64,000 nucleotides of DNA from Tilletia caries (taxonomy: Eukaryota > Basidiomycota > Exobasidiomycetes > Tilletiales > Tilletiaceae), in contig JALUTQ010000035.1 of NCBI GenBank assembly GCA_032718865.1, positions 682,001 to 746,000 of the forward strand, given 5' to 3'. Of this stretch, positions 35,290-46,941 are shown in pieces. Below the pieces are notes generated by a model, which saw only the letters and a program-made list of their open reading frames with translations, was not told where the DNA came from and did not search any database. Positions within the stretch are counted from its first letter, which is position 1; every line of letters starts with the position of its first letter. Made by a program: the position numbers and the translations under genes.

Positions 35290-37885
35290 CTATTTGGCGA
35301 TCGCAGCATCCATTTTCTCCAGGATGGGGGCCCCGGTCGCTCGCGCCGCTTGGTCTAAGCCGATCAGCCTATTCAATCCTTGGCGCATCCATCCGTGCGT
35401 TGTCACCAGCCACCCGAGAGTTTCACCGTTGATCCGGCCCCGTCGTGACGACATCATCCATCCAGCAGTCGCAAATACGAGCTCGACGTCGGCTGTACTC
35501 CCCGGTGCCGATAAATCGATACGGGCGAGCTTAGCGAGCGTCGGGAACTCGGTTTCGTTGACCTTCCACCATTGCTGAGCACTGTCCTCCGTATCCCTCC
35601 AGGGAAACACGTTCCGAAGGTAGCTACCGACTTCCTCTTCGTGCGGATCTCCGGTTGTCGCAGACGTGATTGCAACTCGTTCTTGTACCCGTGCCATGCG
35701 TTCCTGCTGCGCTTTCTTCAGGGGTGAGTGTACACTCGTCGACTGCGCAGCCAATCGAGAAGCGGGTCCTCCTCCGCGCGGTGTGGTTACCAGCTCCTTG
35801 ACCGCCGCAAGCAGAATCGATCTCGCCTTTGTGGCGTGACTCGGATAGTCGGCCTCGAACAGCATCAAACAATGCTTGAGATGCGACAGGGTCGCAAGCA
35901 CCGTAGTCCGATTGCTTACGGCGATGACGCGGTACTTTCCCAGCTTGATCTTCATGGCGCGAAGTGCCGCCGCGACTTGGTTAGGCGCGTCTTCGGGCTT
36001 CATGTCCTTGACATTGGCAGACATCGCGTCGAGGTCGGCACCTGTTTGATCGCCGAGTTCCTCGAGTGTTGAGTCGATGCTCGTCGCCATCAAGACATGG
36101 TATTCGAGCACGTCGCAAAGCGTTGAGGTGGACTCTTGTAACTTCATCGAAATCCGTTCAGCCAGGCTCAAGAACTGCACCAACCAATCGACGTGCTTCC
36201 AGTCGTCATCACTGAGGCTGAAAGGCTTGTAAGGATGGTTCGCGTTTTTCTCCTGAGCGATCGATAGATCCACGGCCTCCTTCACGCGCAACGCGGAGCG
36301 TAGAGTCGCCACCTGAGAGTTCCAACGGGTGTCGTTGGGCTTCGTCGGAATTGCCGCACCCACCTTCGCTGGGTCGTTGTGATACTCCTTCCGCATGACA
36401 GCTCTGAACGCAGCGATTCGTTCTGCACTGCGGTGGAGAGCGACAACAAAGCCTTCTACCCGCTTCACTGCCGACCAGGTGCCACCGGTACCCGCCGCGA
36501 CATCTTCCGATGGACCGTCCCCGAGTCGATTGATGAGCTCCTCCCTCTGTCCTGCGCTGAGGAAAACCAGATCTTCGTCGTCGTCGTCTTCTCCGCCACG
36601 TTCGTCCGAAGGGGGAGCGTGTTCGGACATAGGCGTGGTATCGAACCTTTCTTCTGGCCATTCGTCGTCGATATCGGCAGTATCAGGCTATCAGCTGTTG
36701 TGTCCATGCCTCCTTCGTCCGCTGCATCTGGATTGGCGAAGAACCCAAGATTAGGATCAAGTTCAGGTTCGACAATCTCTGGAATGGGGATGACCTTCAT
36801 TTGCGCAGCGAATTTGATCCCCATGGCGTTGAAAGCATCACGGATCGCGATGTTGAGGTGGTGGGCGAAGCAGAGGATTCCGCAATTGTCCGCACGCCAG
36901 ACGAAGTTGGAGCGCCGAGAAGCCTTGGGAAAGGCGGAGACACTGTTTGAGGCACCGGACGACTCCACGTCGTGCGTTGCTGATGCGAATGGGTTGGGGT
37001 TGGTCGCTTCGTGATGAACTGCAGCTTGACCGTCGCCGATACCATGAAGGCACTCATCCAGCAGCTTGACCTTGTCATTGCGCTGAGCGAGTTCCTGTTG
37101 CGGTACCGCAGCCATACGTCGATTAGGCGACGCTGAGTCGCTGACGATGAGTTCAGACCACTTGTCTTCTAGGTAGAACTCTTGGATGGTCTCGACAAGA
37201 TGTCTGGCGAAGCTTGCGCCGGAATGTCGGTTGTCGAGAACCCTGAAAGAGAGCAGGAGACTTCGGAAATTCCAATCGTGGTCGACGTAAGTAGCGATGA
37301 TCGCAAGGAACGCGAAGCGATGCCCGCGCATCTTCCACGCGTCGTGTTGCAGGGTCACGAGAGAATCTTGCTCGTTGAGGATTCGCATGACCTCGACCTT
37401 CATCGTGTCGGTCAGAAGTTCGAGGTCCCGTCGGACCGTGGTGTGACTGACGCAGGCAGCGACAGCGTTGGGGTCAATACTCGACACCAGCGCGATGTGA
37501 GCAGGCGAAGCCATATGGGTGAATGGCTGCGCTTCGGTGATGATCTCGATCAATCCCATTCGGCGCACCAGAGGAAGGCAAAGGACTAGCCTTTAAGACT
37601 GCGGCCTCGATACGACACTCCTGCCTCCGACATGTTGGAGGCCTCTGTGGGAGCGCGTTTGGAACCTGGGGGGTAGTAGGGCTCCAGCCCCGGAGTTTTT
37701 GACTTGAGATTGAATGGGCAGCAGCCTCGGTGGTTCCATAAGTTGTTGTTCTTCCGCTTCGGCACCGTCTTCAGATCAAGGCAGAACAGGCAGATCCACA
37801 TCTCCCGGATCTTGCCTCCTTCGGACTCCATGTGGGAGAACTTGAAGCCGAAGTACCCCTTGGCCTTGAGGGAAACGCCGTCCAA
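35290..37885 (-). pseudogene. hAT transposase, nearly complete, two frame breaks
   Basis: Three open stretches in order on the minus strand. 37885-37586 holds a BED finger (IREMWICLFCLDLKTVPKRK, then NLWNHRGCCPF). 37568-36660 holds the catalytic middle (TLQHDAWKMRGHRFAFLA, ELIVSDSA, GILCFAHHLNIAIRDAF). 36680-35290 holds the acidic linker, DTRWNSQVATLR and the dimerisation block TLAKLARIDLSAPGSTADVE. Frames change near 37575 and near 36680; each could be a small intron or a frameshift. The protein is otherwise long and well conserved. Terminal repeats were not identified. It is a possible source of transposase for hAT-like MITEs in the window, but end compatibility is unknown. Confidence 0.85.
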
Positions 37886-37891
37886 CGAATC

Positions 37892-38640
37892 TTAAGCGGC
37901 CTTGCTGAGCATCGCCTTCTTTTTGGGAGCCTGAATGAGCCGGGACGTCTGGGAACCCAAGGCGTCGAATTCGCTCTTCTCCTGAGCGGTCAATGGGGTG
38001 AGCTTGACGCCGCTGGTACGACCGCGTTTGGTGATGTAGGAGGTGTTCTTCTTGACGCCCTTGCTCTTGGGTTTCTTGGCGACAGCTTTACCCTTCCCTT
38101 TGACGGAAGTACTCCCTCCCACGGCTCCTGCCTTCCCCGTAGCACGCTTGGGTGTGCGTAGCGAATCCTCTTCTTCGGACTCGTCCTCCTCGTCTTCCTC
38201 CTCATCATCGTCGTCATCCCCCTCTTCTTCCTCATCGCCATCATCCTCGCTGAAGTCCTCCTCTTTTTCACTATTCTGCCCTTCGTTGTCCCTGCCGTAC
38301 TGCTTGCTTTGTGCTCCGCTGGCGCGCCCGCGTCAGTTCCTTCCGTGACTCTCAATCTGGAAGTCGGAAAAACGGGACGGACTGGCAGATTTCCGAGTTG
38401 GGCGGGTTCTTTTGCCGGGGACTTTGGGTGCGGAAGAAGATGCCTGCTTGCGCTTCTGTGGGCTGCCTTTTGACGGTGATCCGCTGTTTGGGGCGACCGA
38501 GCCGAGTAGACTCTCGGCTTGTTGCGCTTCCTCTTCGACGCGATGTTCTTCGATGAAAGCAACGTATTCGTCGTAGTTTTCGCAGAATTGCAGCGCTTCC
38601 GCAAGGTGGCGGTTGCTGGCGTGGATAATGCGAGGCTAAG
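37892..38640 (-). CDS. Hypothetical acidic/basic nuclear-type protein with an in-frame TGA
   Basis: A minus-strand frame just upstream of the hAT reads a helical start (ALQFCENYDEYVAFIEEHRV), a Ser/Lys-rich basic region (SPQKRKQASSSAPKVPGKRT), a long acidic run (EEEEGDDDDDEEEDEEDE), and a basic Lys-rich end (KGKGKAVAKKPKSKGVKKN). A TGA near 38335 interrupts it in frame. The mixture resembles chromatin-associated proteins, but composition alone proves little. An acceptor-like CTTAG at the 5' side suggests an upstream exon. It could be part of the hAT unit. Confidence 0.35.
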
Positions 38641-38739
38641 AAGGAGATCGTCGTGTGGGAAGGAGAGTGTCAGTTCTTGGTCATCTGGCCACGCGATCGA
38701 CAACAGAGGAATGGGGATGGGAGTGAGGGACTTACGAAG

Positions 38740-39519
38740 TAAGGAAGAGCACGGAGTAGACCCCGGAATGGGTTTGCAGGAATTCCGAGGGGCTCCGGGC
38801 AGAGTTCCGGCGGTACCCGGAACCCGGAATGCTAATTTTCCATTTTTGTCAATTTAGTCCTTTTAAGCAGGAAGCCGGAATTTCCTGGTACCGCTCAACC
38901 GGAATGCGGAATGGATTTTGCTTTGGCCGTGACTTCTCTTGCGGAATGCGGAATCTGTGGCCAGACAAGCTCATTCTCCCGAAATTCCGCCGAATTCCGG
39001 GAAATTTCGGGGGGTCACGCGATGTGGGGTCTCATTTGGGGTTTCATCTATATATGAGACTCTATGGCGAGTTTCACATATGAGGAGACCCAGTCTTGTG
39101 GTCTCAACAGGACATATGAGGCTTGAAGAGGAGCAAATTGATGAGAGTGAGGCATCAAATGGCCAATGCAGAGCTTCAATGTAGACTATGGACGAGTACA
39201 AAGCCGATTTAGAAAGGGGTCGACTCGTTTTCATATGATTTTGTGACTGCGGAGGAGAGTCCCGGAATCCGGTGAAATTCCGCATTCCGGGAGCTGCGGA
39301 ATGAGGAATCGAAAATTGATCAGAACCTAAATTTTGACGGAAGCCGGAATTCCAGATGTATCAGATGTATGAATCTGAATCTTTCCCCGGAATACGGAGC
39401 TCTGCGCCCGAAAGAAGAGTAATTTTACCGGAAGGCGGAATGCCCTGAGAGGCCCCGGAATTGATGCGGAAGTCCTCCCCGGAGTACGGAAATTCCGGGG
39501 CACTCCGTGCTCTTCCTTA
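38740..39519. mobile_element. N-family MITE without matching target duplication
   Basis: 780 bp with 18-bp terminal inverted repeats TAAGGAAGAGCACGGAGT, filled with ccggaattccgc-type units. The flanks ttacgaag and cggtggac do not match, so one side was probably rearranged. Confidence 0.85.
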
Positions 39520-39586
39520 CGGTGGACGATGGTGAGGAGAAGCGGAGTGGAATGGCTGAAGGGTGGCGCGTGGGAAGCGGGAGGAA

Positions 39587-39871
39587 CTATAGTAGTTCAC
39601 GTGATGAGTCTTATAATACTACTATAGTATCACATAAAAATCATGAAAATCATGTGCTTACGTAAGGGTATTATAGGAGTACTATGGTAATACTATCGTA
39701 GTACTATGGTACTACCCCTTTTTGGCCGTGGAGTATAGTAGTATTATAGGAGACAGTACCATACTATCCTATCCTAGATACTACCTTCGCCCTCCCGACG
39801 ACCAAAGGTAGTATGGAGTATACTATCCGAGCCCCTGAAAACAGTTTACTATAGTATGTTGTTCAACACTG
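39587..39871. mobile_element. C-family MITE fragment
   Basis: A tactatagta-rich body with a right end gttcaacactg like the C element at 62211-62539 (shared tract gagcccctgaaaacag). The left end CAGTGTTGAA is missing. Confidence 0.6.
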
Positions 39872-40084
39872 GTACACGGCGCGTAAATGCACGTGTGTGA
39901 AGCGTGTGTCGGGAGAAGACTTGACCCACGCCATATACACGTCTGTGTGTCAGTTGTGAGTCTGTTGTGTACTTCCTCCACGCCCGAATCACGCTCGTGT
40001 ATAGGGTGCGTGTCTGGGTGTGTGTCTATTTGTGCTTTCGGAGATGGAATGGGGATGGAAATTGGGAGCGGGGAGGGGGAAGGG

Positions 40085-42795
40085 CTAGGGGTTGGGTCGG
40101 TTACCTGGGCTACTACTTCTTCCGCGGGCGCTTTTCCGCGCGCTTTTCGTCGTCCTTCTGCTTCCGTTCGACCCGGTTCGCCTCCTTCGCCTCCGCAACC
40201 TCTTACCGCGCGGTCCAGAGTCAGCTGCCGCAGTGACGCTTGCACTTGCTCCCTCGAGCAGCGGGTGCTCTTCGGACTGTTCCGAGCCTTGAGGATGGCG
40301 AGACACACGACCTTGTCGAGCGTCTAGGGGTTTGGTTTTCGTCAGTCGGGATTAGTAGTTACTAGTTAGTACTTCGTCACTTTCCGCGCGTAGACGGTCC
40401 TATCGTCCCACTCACAGATACGTCGACTGGGCTGGCAGAATCAAGCTGCGAAAGGAAGTTACGGACATTAGTACTGCTGCTAGTTGTCTAAGGCTGGTGG
40501 GGTTGGTACTTGGTTAGTCGCTCACCGCTTCTTCCGTTGCTATCCTGCGTCTGGTCTGAATGGGTCGGAGGAATTGTCGTCTGATCAGCCGATGGTTCTC
40601 AGTCAGATTAGACAGTAGAACTCACCCGTTTCTTGCCGCTTGGGTTAGGTTGGATGGTGTCGGTGTCCTTTGGAGCAGTTGCGGTACTGGAAGTTGAAGT
40701 CGGCGTGTCGATAGTCACCGGTACCATTATCAGTCCGGACAAGATCGAAGTGTTGACAGATGTAGGTGGTGATGCGGCTGGGCTTGTGGCTACCAGCGGG
40801 TGCGAGATGGGCGACGCGGCCGATGTTGTCTGTCCCTCGCGAGATCGTGCGGCAGGTGATGAGTGTGGGGCTACCTGTCCGTCGGAGCCTAGTGTCAGGG
40901 ATGATGCTGTCGAAGTCGGCTCTGCGTCAAAGGGAGGTGCGGCTAGTGAAGAGGGGGTGCCTGTTCGTCGGCGCCTGGCGTCAGCGCTGATGCTGTCGGA
41001 GTCGGCTCTGCGTCGGAGGGAGGTGCGGCAGGTGACGTTCTCGACGATGCTTCGGGTTCAGAGGAAGGTTCCGTAGCCGGTGTGACTATGGCCTTATTGA
41101 CCTGCGCCTCGTCGTAGTTGTAATCTTCAGCCTGTGATTCCATGGTTTGGGCTCCTTCTAGCGCGGGAGGGTTAGACTGAGTTTGCTCCATGGTCTGGTC
41201 CGCGTTAAATAGGTTCGCATCATTCAGTTCACACTTCGGCGTCGGGGAATGCGAGTTTGAGTTGGGTTAGTACGGTGTTACTCACTGAAGATGCCGGAGC
41301 TGGGGTGACAGGGGTGTTGCTGGTGCCGGGTGTAGCGTTGTCGGATGGGCCTATCATCTACACCGTACACGGAGAGGGGGAGTTTGGGGTTACTCACGAG
41401 TGAGTTAGTGCTTGGGTTCATCTGTACAGGTTAAGATAGTTAGGGGGTTAATCTGTCAGCTAGGGAATAGAGTCAAGAGATAGGTAAAACGTACTCACGA
41501 GCGGGTTTGTGGACAGGTTTAGCTTTGCAAGCCTGCGATCCTCTGCAGACACTACTGCCCTCATGGCTACACCAAGTCACCAAGTACGTGGTCGGCCTTC
41601 CAGTTGGCGCTCCGCGCTACAGTATGAAAGCTCTGGTCATCAATTCACCAGGTGATCGCTCACTGCAACCACCTGTGCGTGGTAGTAGTTGATGTAGAAC
41701 ATCCATGTTCGTTTAGGTTTGGGGTTGAGTCTCGGGTCGATGAGAAGGTGGTTAAGTCTATCCTTCACGAGCTGCCGCCTTTCTTCGGCGATACTGTACC
41801 TAGTCGCCTCCGGTACTGGATCACCCGAAGGGAGTCGCAATACGTGCTCCATTGTCATGTTCATGGGAATACGTCGCAATTTGATTGTCGGCTGTCGCTG
41901 CCTTCTTGTTCCAGAGACACAGCTCCCTTTTTCCTCCTGAGGGCCAGTCACATACACACAGATATAGGGTCATAGAGTGTACTTCAGCAGCAGATTGGCC
42001 GGTTGGGGATACTGGAGAGGGTTACGTAAACTCACTGTCAAGGACGAGGCTTTCCGAGCTGTTCCCCTATCTTTTGTCGTCACTGCAACGGTGTTGTCGG
42101 CGGCCTTCGTCGTGAGTTTTAGGGAGTGCTGGGTTGCTGAGCTCGTCTCTCGGTCTGGACTCGGGTCTGGTCGGCTCGATCCTGGAGAGGGCCATGGAGG
42201 AAGGGCTGGTCGTGTACTCACGTTCCTCTTCATTGTAGTCGGGGGTTGCTTTGGCGTTCGTGTCACGATCAGGCGAGGCATACGTGTCGAATCCGTCGTT
42301 GGTGAAGGACTCGTTTCTGGTGGGTGTTATCGATCGCCGTGATCGCGGCAGACTTGCCGCAGAGTGAGGGGTGTCGTAAGGGTCCTCATAGCCGACGTGC
42401 TGAGGCAAACTTATCGAAGGGTATGGGGCCCCGTATGGGTCCTCGTAGCCATCATGCTGTAGGCGTCTCTGTAGGGTTAGGGTGCGCCTGGGGTTCGGGT
42501 GGAATGGGATCGGTGAACCGCTATACGAACCGGAATGGAATGCAAGGGGTTGGCCGGGTGTTAGGTTGTTCTCGCCGTTGGGGAGGGGGTGAGTAGGGGT
42601 TCGACGGACAAGGTTGGGGTGGGAGTAGTGACGACGGAAGGGTGGGGAGTTAGTCCGACAGTCGCTGCTGCTCCCGCTACTGACGTTGCATCTACGGCCG
42701 AAAGATGTCCTAGAGCTGTTCAGGCGGAGGAGTTCGGGATGCGGTGTCCCTCGAATCCTATTGCGATCGTTGTGGCGTGTTTGGGCGTCCTCCAT
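40085..42795 (-). CDS. L2 minus gene: multi-exon unknown protein, paralogue of 18728-21753
   Basis: Exons with proper junctions: 42222-42795, 42036-42082, 41664-41936, then several micro-exons (for example one ending CATCTTCA|GTGAGT near 41285), Ser/Thr/Pro-rich exons to about 40640, and a last exon from 40323. Intron phases agree where checked. The block NMTMEHVLRLPSGDPVPEAT..EERRQLVKDRLNHLL matches the L1 block in position, length and hydrophobic pattern, and both exons begin with GAG after the acceptor. The C-terminal TLDKVVCLAILKARNSP parallels KLTREAIIVLLQKREP of L1, and a basic stretch follows in both. The stop used is uncertain (40085 or 39823). An 81-bp tandem duplication at 40880-41050 shifts frame between its copies, so the gene may be damaged. 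Divergent to 44012. Confidence 0.5.
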
Positions 42796-44011
42796 GCCGG
42801 GCGCGGGGAGATTGGGAATGCGAGAGGGGGATGAAAGGGGGGATAAGAGGGGTTAGTGTTGATTTTCTCCAGCTGCGAGCGACCAGCAATGGTGCTCCAG
42901 CATATGCTGTGACTTTCCCTTTGTCCGCACACACTATGGCAGGTCACGTGACCTCCACTTCTACACTCATTCGTTATCTCGGCCGATACTTTCTCTATTC
43001 TCTCCGCTCCACTTCTCACTTCCGTTTCCCACACTCTTACCATCACGTGAGCGATCACTGTCCGATGATCACTGCCCGCAGAGAATCTTCACCCATTGGG
43101 CGAACTTCTCCACATCACCCCTATAAATAGCCAGCTCCCCTCCTGTCCTTCCACCACCATCCTGTATGCTCACTACCACCATCGTCCGCACCCACAAGCA
43201 ATTGAGCATCACATCACTGGCACATCATCATCGTCCGCAGACCGCATCACACATCACCGAACCGATTGGCGCCTTGTGCCCAGTCTCTTCCATCGCGCTC
43301 ACCACCACCGACCGCGTCGCCATCGAAACCCATACCAGCTCGTCCGCAGGGACAGCTTTACGGAACCAGCACATATCAGCGCCTTGTGCCTGGCATTCCG
43401 ACATCACCGCCAACAACTACCGCAGGAGTAGTCCGGCATCGCCCTCGCGCGCGCGCCAGTGCCTTGTGCTTGGCTGCACCAAGTCCGTCCGTGGGACTCA
43501 TCAGCAGCACCAGCAGCAGCAGCAGCAGCACAGGGGTATGTGGGACCGGCAACTAGCTACGATTTCAACAGTTAGGTGGTCGGACTCATTTGGGTCTGGT
43601 TATAGGATCGTTGAAAAGGGTCGAGTTTCGTCTGTTCCTCCTCGTTTTTGCCTCCTTTTGGAGATGTTGCTGGTTGAGTTCGTCTGAGTCCATCAATGGA
43701 CTGACTGAGTCGCTTGACAGCGAGAGACGCCGTCGGTTAATTCGTTGCGTCTCAGTCGAATGAGAGAGCGTCTCAATCGAATGAGCGGCGGTCAACTGTC
43801 GCAGCGAGCTCGGGGCGAACGGGGACTGCCGGTGTTGAGAGCCGCCCGCCTCATGTCGCCGCTGTTGCGCTCAAGGGCGGGAACTATCGTGCGCAGCTTC
43901 CTGACGCTCTCCTCTTGACCACGACTCGTTCTGCTTCGTATCGTCGACTGTCGTGCGCATCTCACCTTCGTCCTCGGCCTGTCCTCCCCTCGTTCTCCTC
44001 GCCCTGCTCTA
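42796..44011. other. Divergent intergenic region of L2
   Basis: Holds a strong TATA box (43121) and a 173-codon frame at 43166-43687 that is His/Ser/Thr-rich with a Gln run and matches nothing. It may be the leader of the L2 plus gene, a small gene, or chance. The rest has no recognised feature. Confidence 0.4.
43121..43130 (+). promoter_or_regulatory. TATA box
   Basis: CTATAAATAG, 45 bp upstream of an ATG (43166), with a pyrimidine-rich stretch between. Confidence 0.55.
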
Positions 44012-46300
44012 ATGGACGATCGGCAACCCCTTCTCGATGTGCAACAGGCTATCCAATTTCTGTTGCCTGCTACCTGGTCGGGCCTCGTCGAGGCGTCGCA
44101 GCCGGCCTCGGAGATCCCTTCAAACTCGCAGTTGTGGTTGGGGTTACTTGATGACTCGGATCGCCGGGTGTACGCCCGTATTTATGCCTACATCAAGGAG
44201 CAGTACGAATCCAGGGCTTACGCCGACTGAATGCAAATTTGGGTGAGTGTCTTCAGTGTTGTGTACCTGCGATCGCCGTCGGATACACACTCACACTGTC
44301 ATCCATCCTATTTGCGCCTTTTAGGCAGGGCTCGGCTCCGACTATAGTCGCACGTTTTTTGGCATAGTCATAGTCGTAGTCGTATGCGTTTTTTTGAAAA
44401 TCCGAAATAGTCATAGTCGTAAGTCTGACTATAGTGCCATAGTCGACTATAGTCGCTGGCTTTTGCGCAGCCAAATTTTGCACTATAGTGTGACTATAGC
44501 CAAAATTGTAACGCCTGTGCGCCACTATAGTCGGACTTTGGGACAATAATTTTCGCACTATAGTTGCACGTCAAATTTCAGACTATAAATAATTATGGTG
44601 TAGGTCGCTTTAATTGTCTAAAATCGGATAAAGTCAGGCTATGGTTCGACTATCCAACAATAATAGTCGCACTATGACTGGCTATAGTGTTTCATGGGCA
44701 ATAGATGTCATAGTCTGACTATAGCGGTGGCGGTCGGGCCTGCGGCTATAGTCGCAACTCCAAGCTATAGTCATACCATAACATATTATAGTCGGACTAT
44801 AGCCGAATTGTTTGCTGCGACTATAGCCTTGACGTCCAGCTATTGTCCAACTATAGTCGCAAAATCAATTTTAGACCAGATTTTTAACGACTATGGCGAC
44901 TATTGTCTTACATTTTCTAGAGCATAGTCATAGTCATAGTCGTAAGTGCGACTATCAGCGGCTGTGGCTATAGTCGCTCATAGTCGTATGAGGCTATAGT
45001 CGTAATAGTCGTATCCCATAGTCGTGCCGAGCCCTGCTTTTAGGTCGACGAGGTAGTGCGCGATTGTTCAGAGCCTGTTCGTCTCAGGATTCATCGTCAG
45101 TTCATGGCTTACTTTGCTGCACACGGCATTCATCTGAACGAAGACGCGTCGGCTGTCGCATTGATTATTGGCCCGAGGATCGCGGCCGCTATATCATCCA
45201 TTTGTCCTAAACGCAGGACAACGTCTAATGCCGCTTGCGGCACCGACATCACCAAGTCGTCCTCCTTCGCCACACCCGCAAGGTCTTCAACTCGAATGCG
45301 GCCTGTGGCACCGACATGGTCACGTCCACCTCCTCAGCCACGCCCGCATGCACATATGTCTCGGGTGCTCGTCAGGCATCCTCGCAGTTTGCTTCTGTCG
45401 CCGTTCCTGCTCCCGCCGGCAATCGCACCGCTCTTGGGTCAAGGACTAGTCCAGGGCGGAAAGCATTGTCGTCGGCCTCGTCCAACTCGTCGCCGTCCAG
45501 TGGCCAATTGGCTGCTGTGTCGAACGCTGCCCGGTGCGCAATCTCTGGGAGTCAGGTGGGCGTTGTGGTCAATTGGCTGTATAGGGCAGAGCTCGGCAAG
45601 TGAAGATAGTGAGCGATTTTTCGGACAAAGTATAGTGAAAGTGAAAGTGAAGGTCTCAGCCGGCCGACAAAGTATAGTTTAGTTATGAAAAGTTGAGATA
45701 GTGACTTCTAGTTTGAGCGCTTTTTGCGACCGTTGCGGCCACATAGAAGACCGCGGTGGTTTCTGGTTTTGTCTCATCAGAGTTCTACCAAGTCACTAGG
45801 TAGTGAAGATAGTTGCAAGAGTTTTACAAAGTGATGTGAAATGAGGAGTGTCTAATAATATCATAAAGTGTTGAGAGCAACTGGGTAGTAAACTATTAGT
45901 TACTTTCCTGACTGGATAGTTACTTACTAGCGACTACCTTAACTTGCCAGCACTACTAGTGATAGCAAGTGACTTCAAGTTTAACATGAAGACGAACTCA
46001 CTATCTCCATACTTTCTTCACTTTTCCGGCCCCGCCAAAGTGAAAATTCACTATCTCTTTTTCGACGGCTCGGAGGCCAAAGTATAGTGAAAGTTTCACT
46101 ACTAGTTCTCACTTCCAAGTTACAAAGTATACGAAGTGAAGGAAGTTGCCGAGGCCTGGTATAGGGGGTTGTTCGCGTGGAAGAATGGGGTTACGGATAA
46201 CATGCCTCTGGGATACGCTGCCGCCGCTGCCCTCTCCCCACCCGTCCGCACAGTGGGATCCAAATCACTCCAATGTTTTCCGGGATACCGCGAGAGATGA
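44012..46300 (+). CDS. L2 plus gene: unknown protein, paralogue of 21940-23523, carrying two MITEs
   Basis: It starts MDDRQPLLDVQQAIQFLLPA. The first exon runs to a GTGAGT donor after CAAATTTGG (about 44242), but a TGA at 44228-44230 lies in frame just before it. The intron holds A3. The next exon (from 45044 or 45045) gives VDEVVRDCSEPVRLRIHRQF and MAYFAAHG, equivalent to the L1 helical segment after the same-phase intron. Then a Ser/Thr-rich region has a duplicated coding unit (SNAACGTD), and J interrupts at 45587. On the far side the frame continues into WLYRGLFAWKNGVTDNMPLG with stop 46298-46300. The C-terminal motif spans the J insertion point and matches L1. No family recognised. The stop and MITE suggest this copy is decaying, or that splicing differs from my model. 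Confidence 0.5.
44326..45036 (+). mobile_element. A-family MITE (A3) at a splice acceptor
   Basis: 711 bp, ends CAGGGCTCGGC and GCCGAGCCCTG, perfect 8-bp duplication cttttagg (44318-44325 and 45037-45044). The duplicated sequence includes the acceptor CTTTTAG of the L2 plus gene intron, so an acceptor exists on both sides. Confidence 0.96.
45587..46158. mobile_element. J MITE (B-related) in the L2 plus gene
   Basis: 572 bp, ends CAGAGCTCGGCAA and TTGCCGAGGCCTG, perfect 8-bp duplication gtataggg (45579-45586 and 46159-46166). The body has agtatagtgaaagtg and agtagct/agtgact motifs. The flanking coding frame is continuous without it. Confidence 0.95.
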
Positions 46301-46941
46301 GAGTGTCGTCACTGCGGGAAGATACGGCATGAGGCTGTCGGTGCGACGGCAAATCTACACAAGCACAAACGTGGCTGCCTGTAGCGACCCTTGGCCACAG
46401 CTCAACGTTTCTTAATCTCTGTCGCTCACTCGCTCCGTATACGTCTTGCACTCGAGATCAATCAGATACCGTGTTGTTTGTTAACCCAAAGAGACGGAAT
46501 GGATTTGAACGAGCCCTAGAACGCGGCAGACCAGTAGATGCGGGAGTTAGTATTCGAGAGACTGAGGGATTGAGGATCGGGTTGGATCAGGTTGGATTCA
46601 CGTAAGCTCACTCTCTCATTATGGCTGCGTCTATCCGAGTCCGACTGGATCCTATGACTGGCCTTTTCATTCTCAATACGTCTGTCCGAGTCCGATTGGA
46701 TCCTGTCCCCGGCGTACTGGAGTGAGTGGCTGCCTGTAGCGACTGGAAGAGGGTCCTGTGCTTCTTGCGAAGGGCATAATAGCCGGCTCCATTCCGATGT
46801 TCCAGCTCCCTCTTCCTCCTCTCCCACCCCATCCGTCCCCTACACCTTGCCCTCAGCCCTGATCAAACTCGCACTCTTCCTTGTTCCGCACGTCCTTGCC
46901 CTCTCTACAACCCTTTCGCCCCCCTCCCCCGGTCCTTCGCC
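46301..46941. other. No recognisable gene
   Basis: Contains a twice-repeated tccgagtccgactggatcct phrase (about 46630-46700) upstream of the CENP-A-like gene. No TATA box seen. Confidence 0.4.

Noticed and set aside
39887..40327. Plus-strand frame of 146 codons
   Set aside because: It lies opposite the last exon of the L2 minus gene, whose splice sites and paralogue support the minus strand.
46608..46832. Minus-strand frame before the CENP-A-like gene
   Set aside because: No similarity, and it is generated by a duplicated tccgagtccga phrase.
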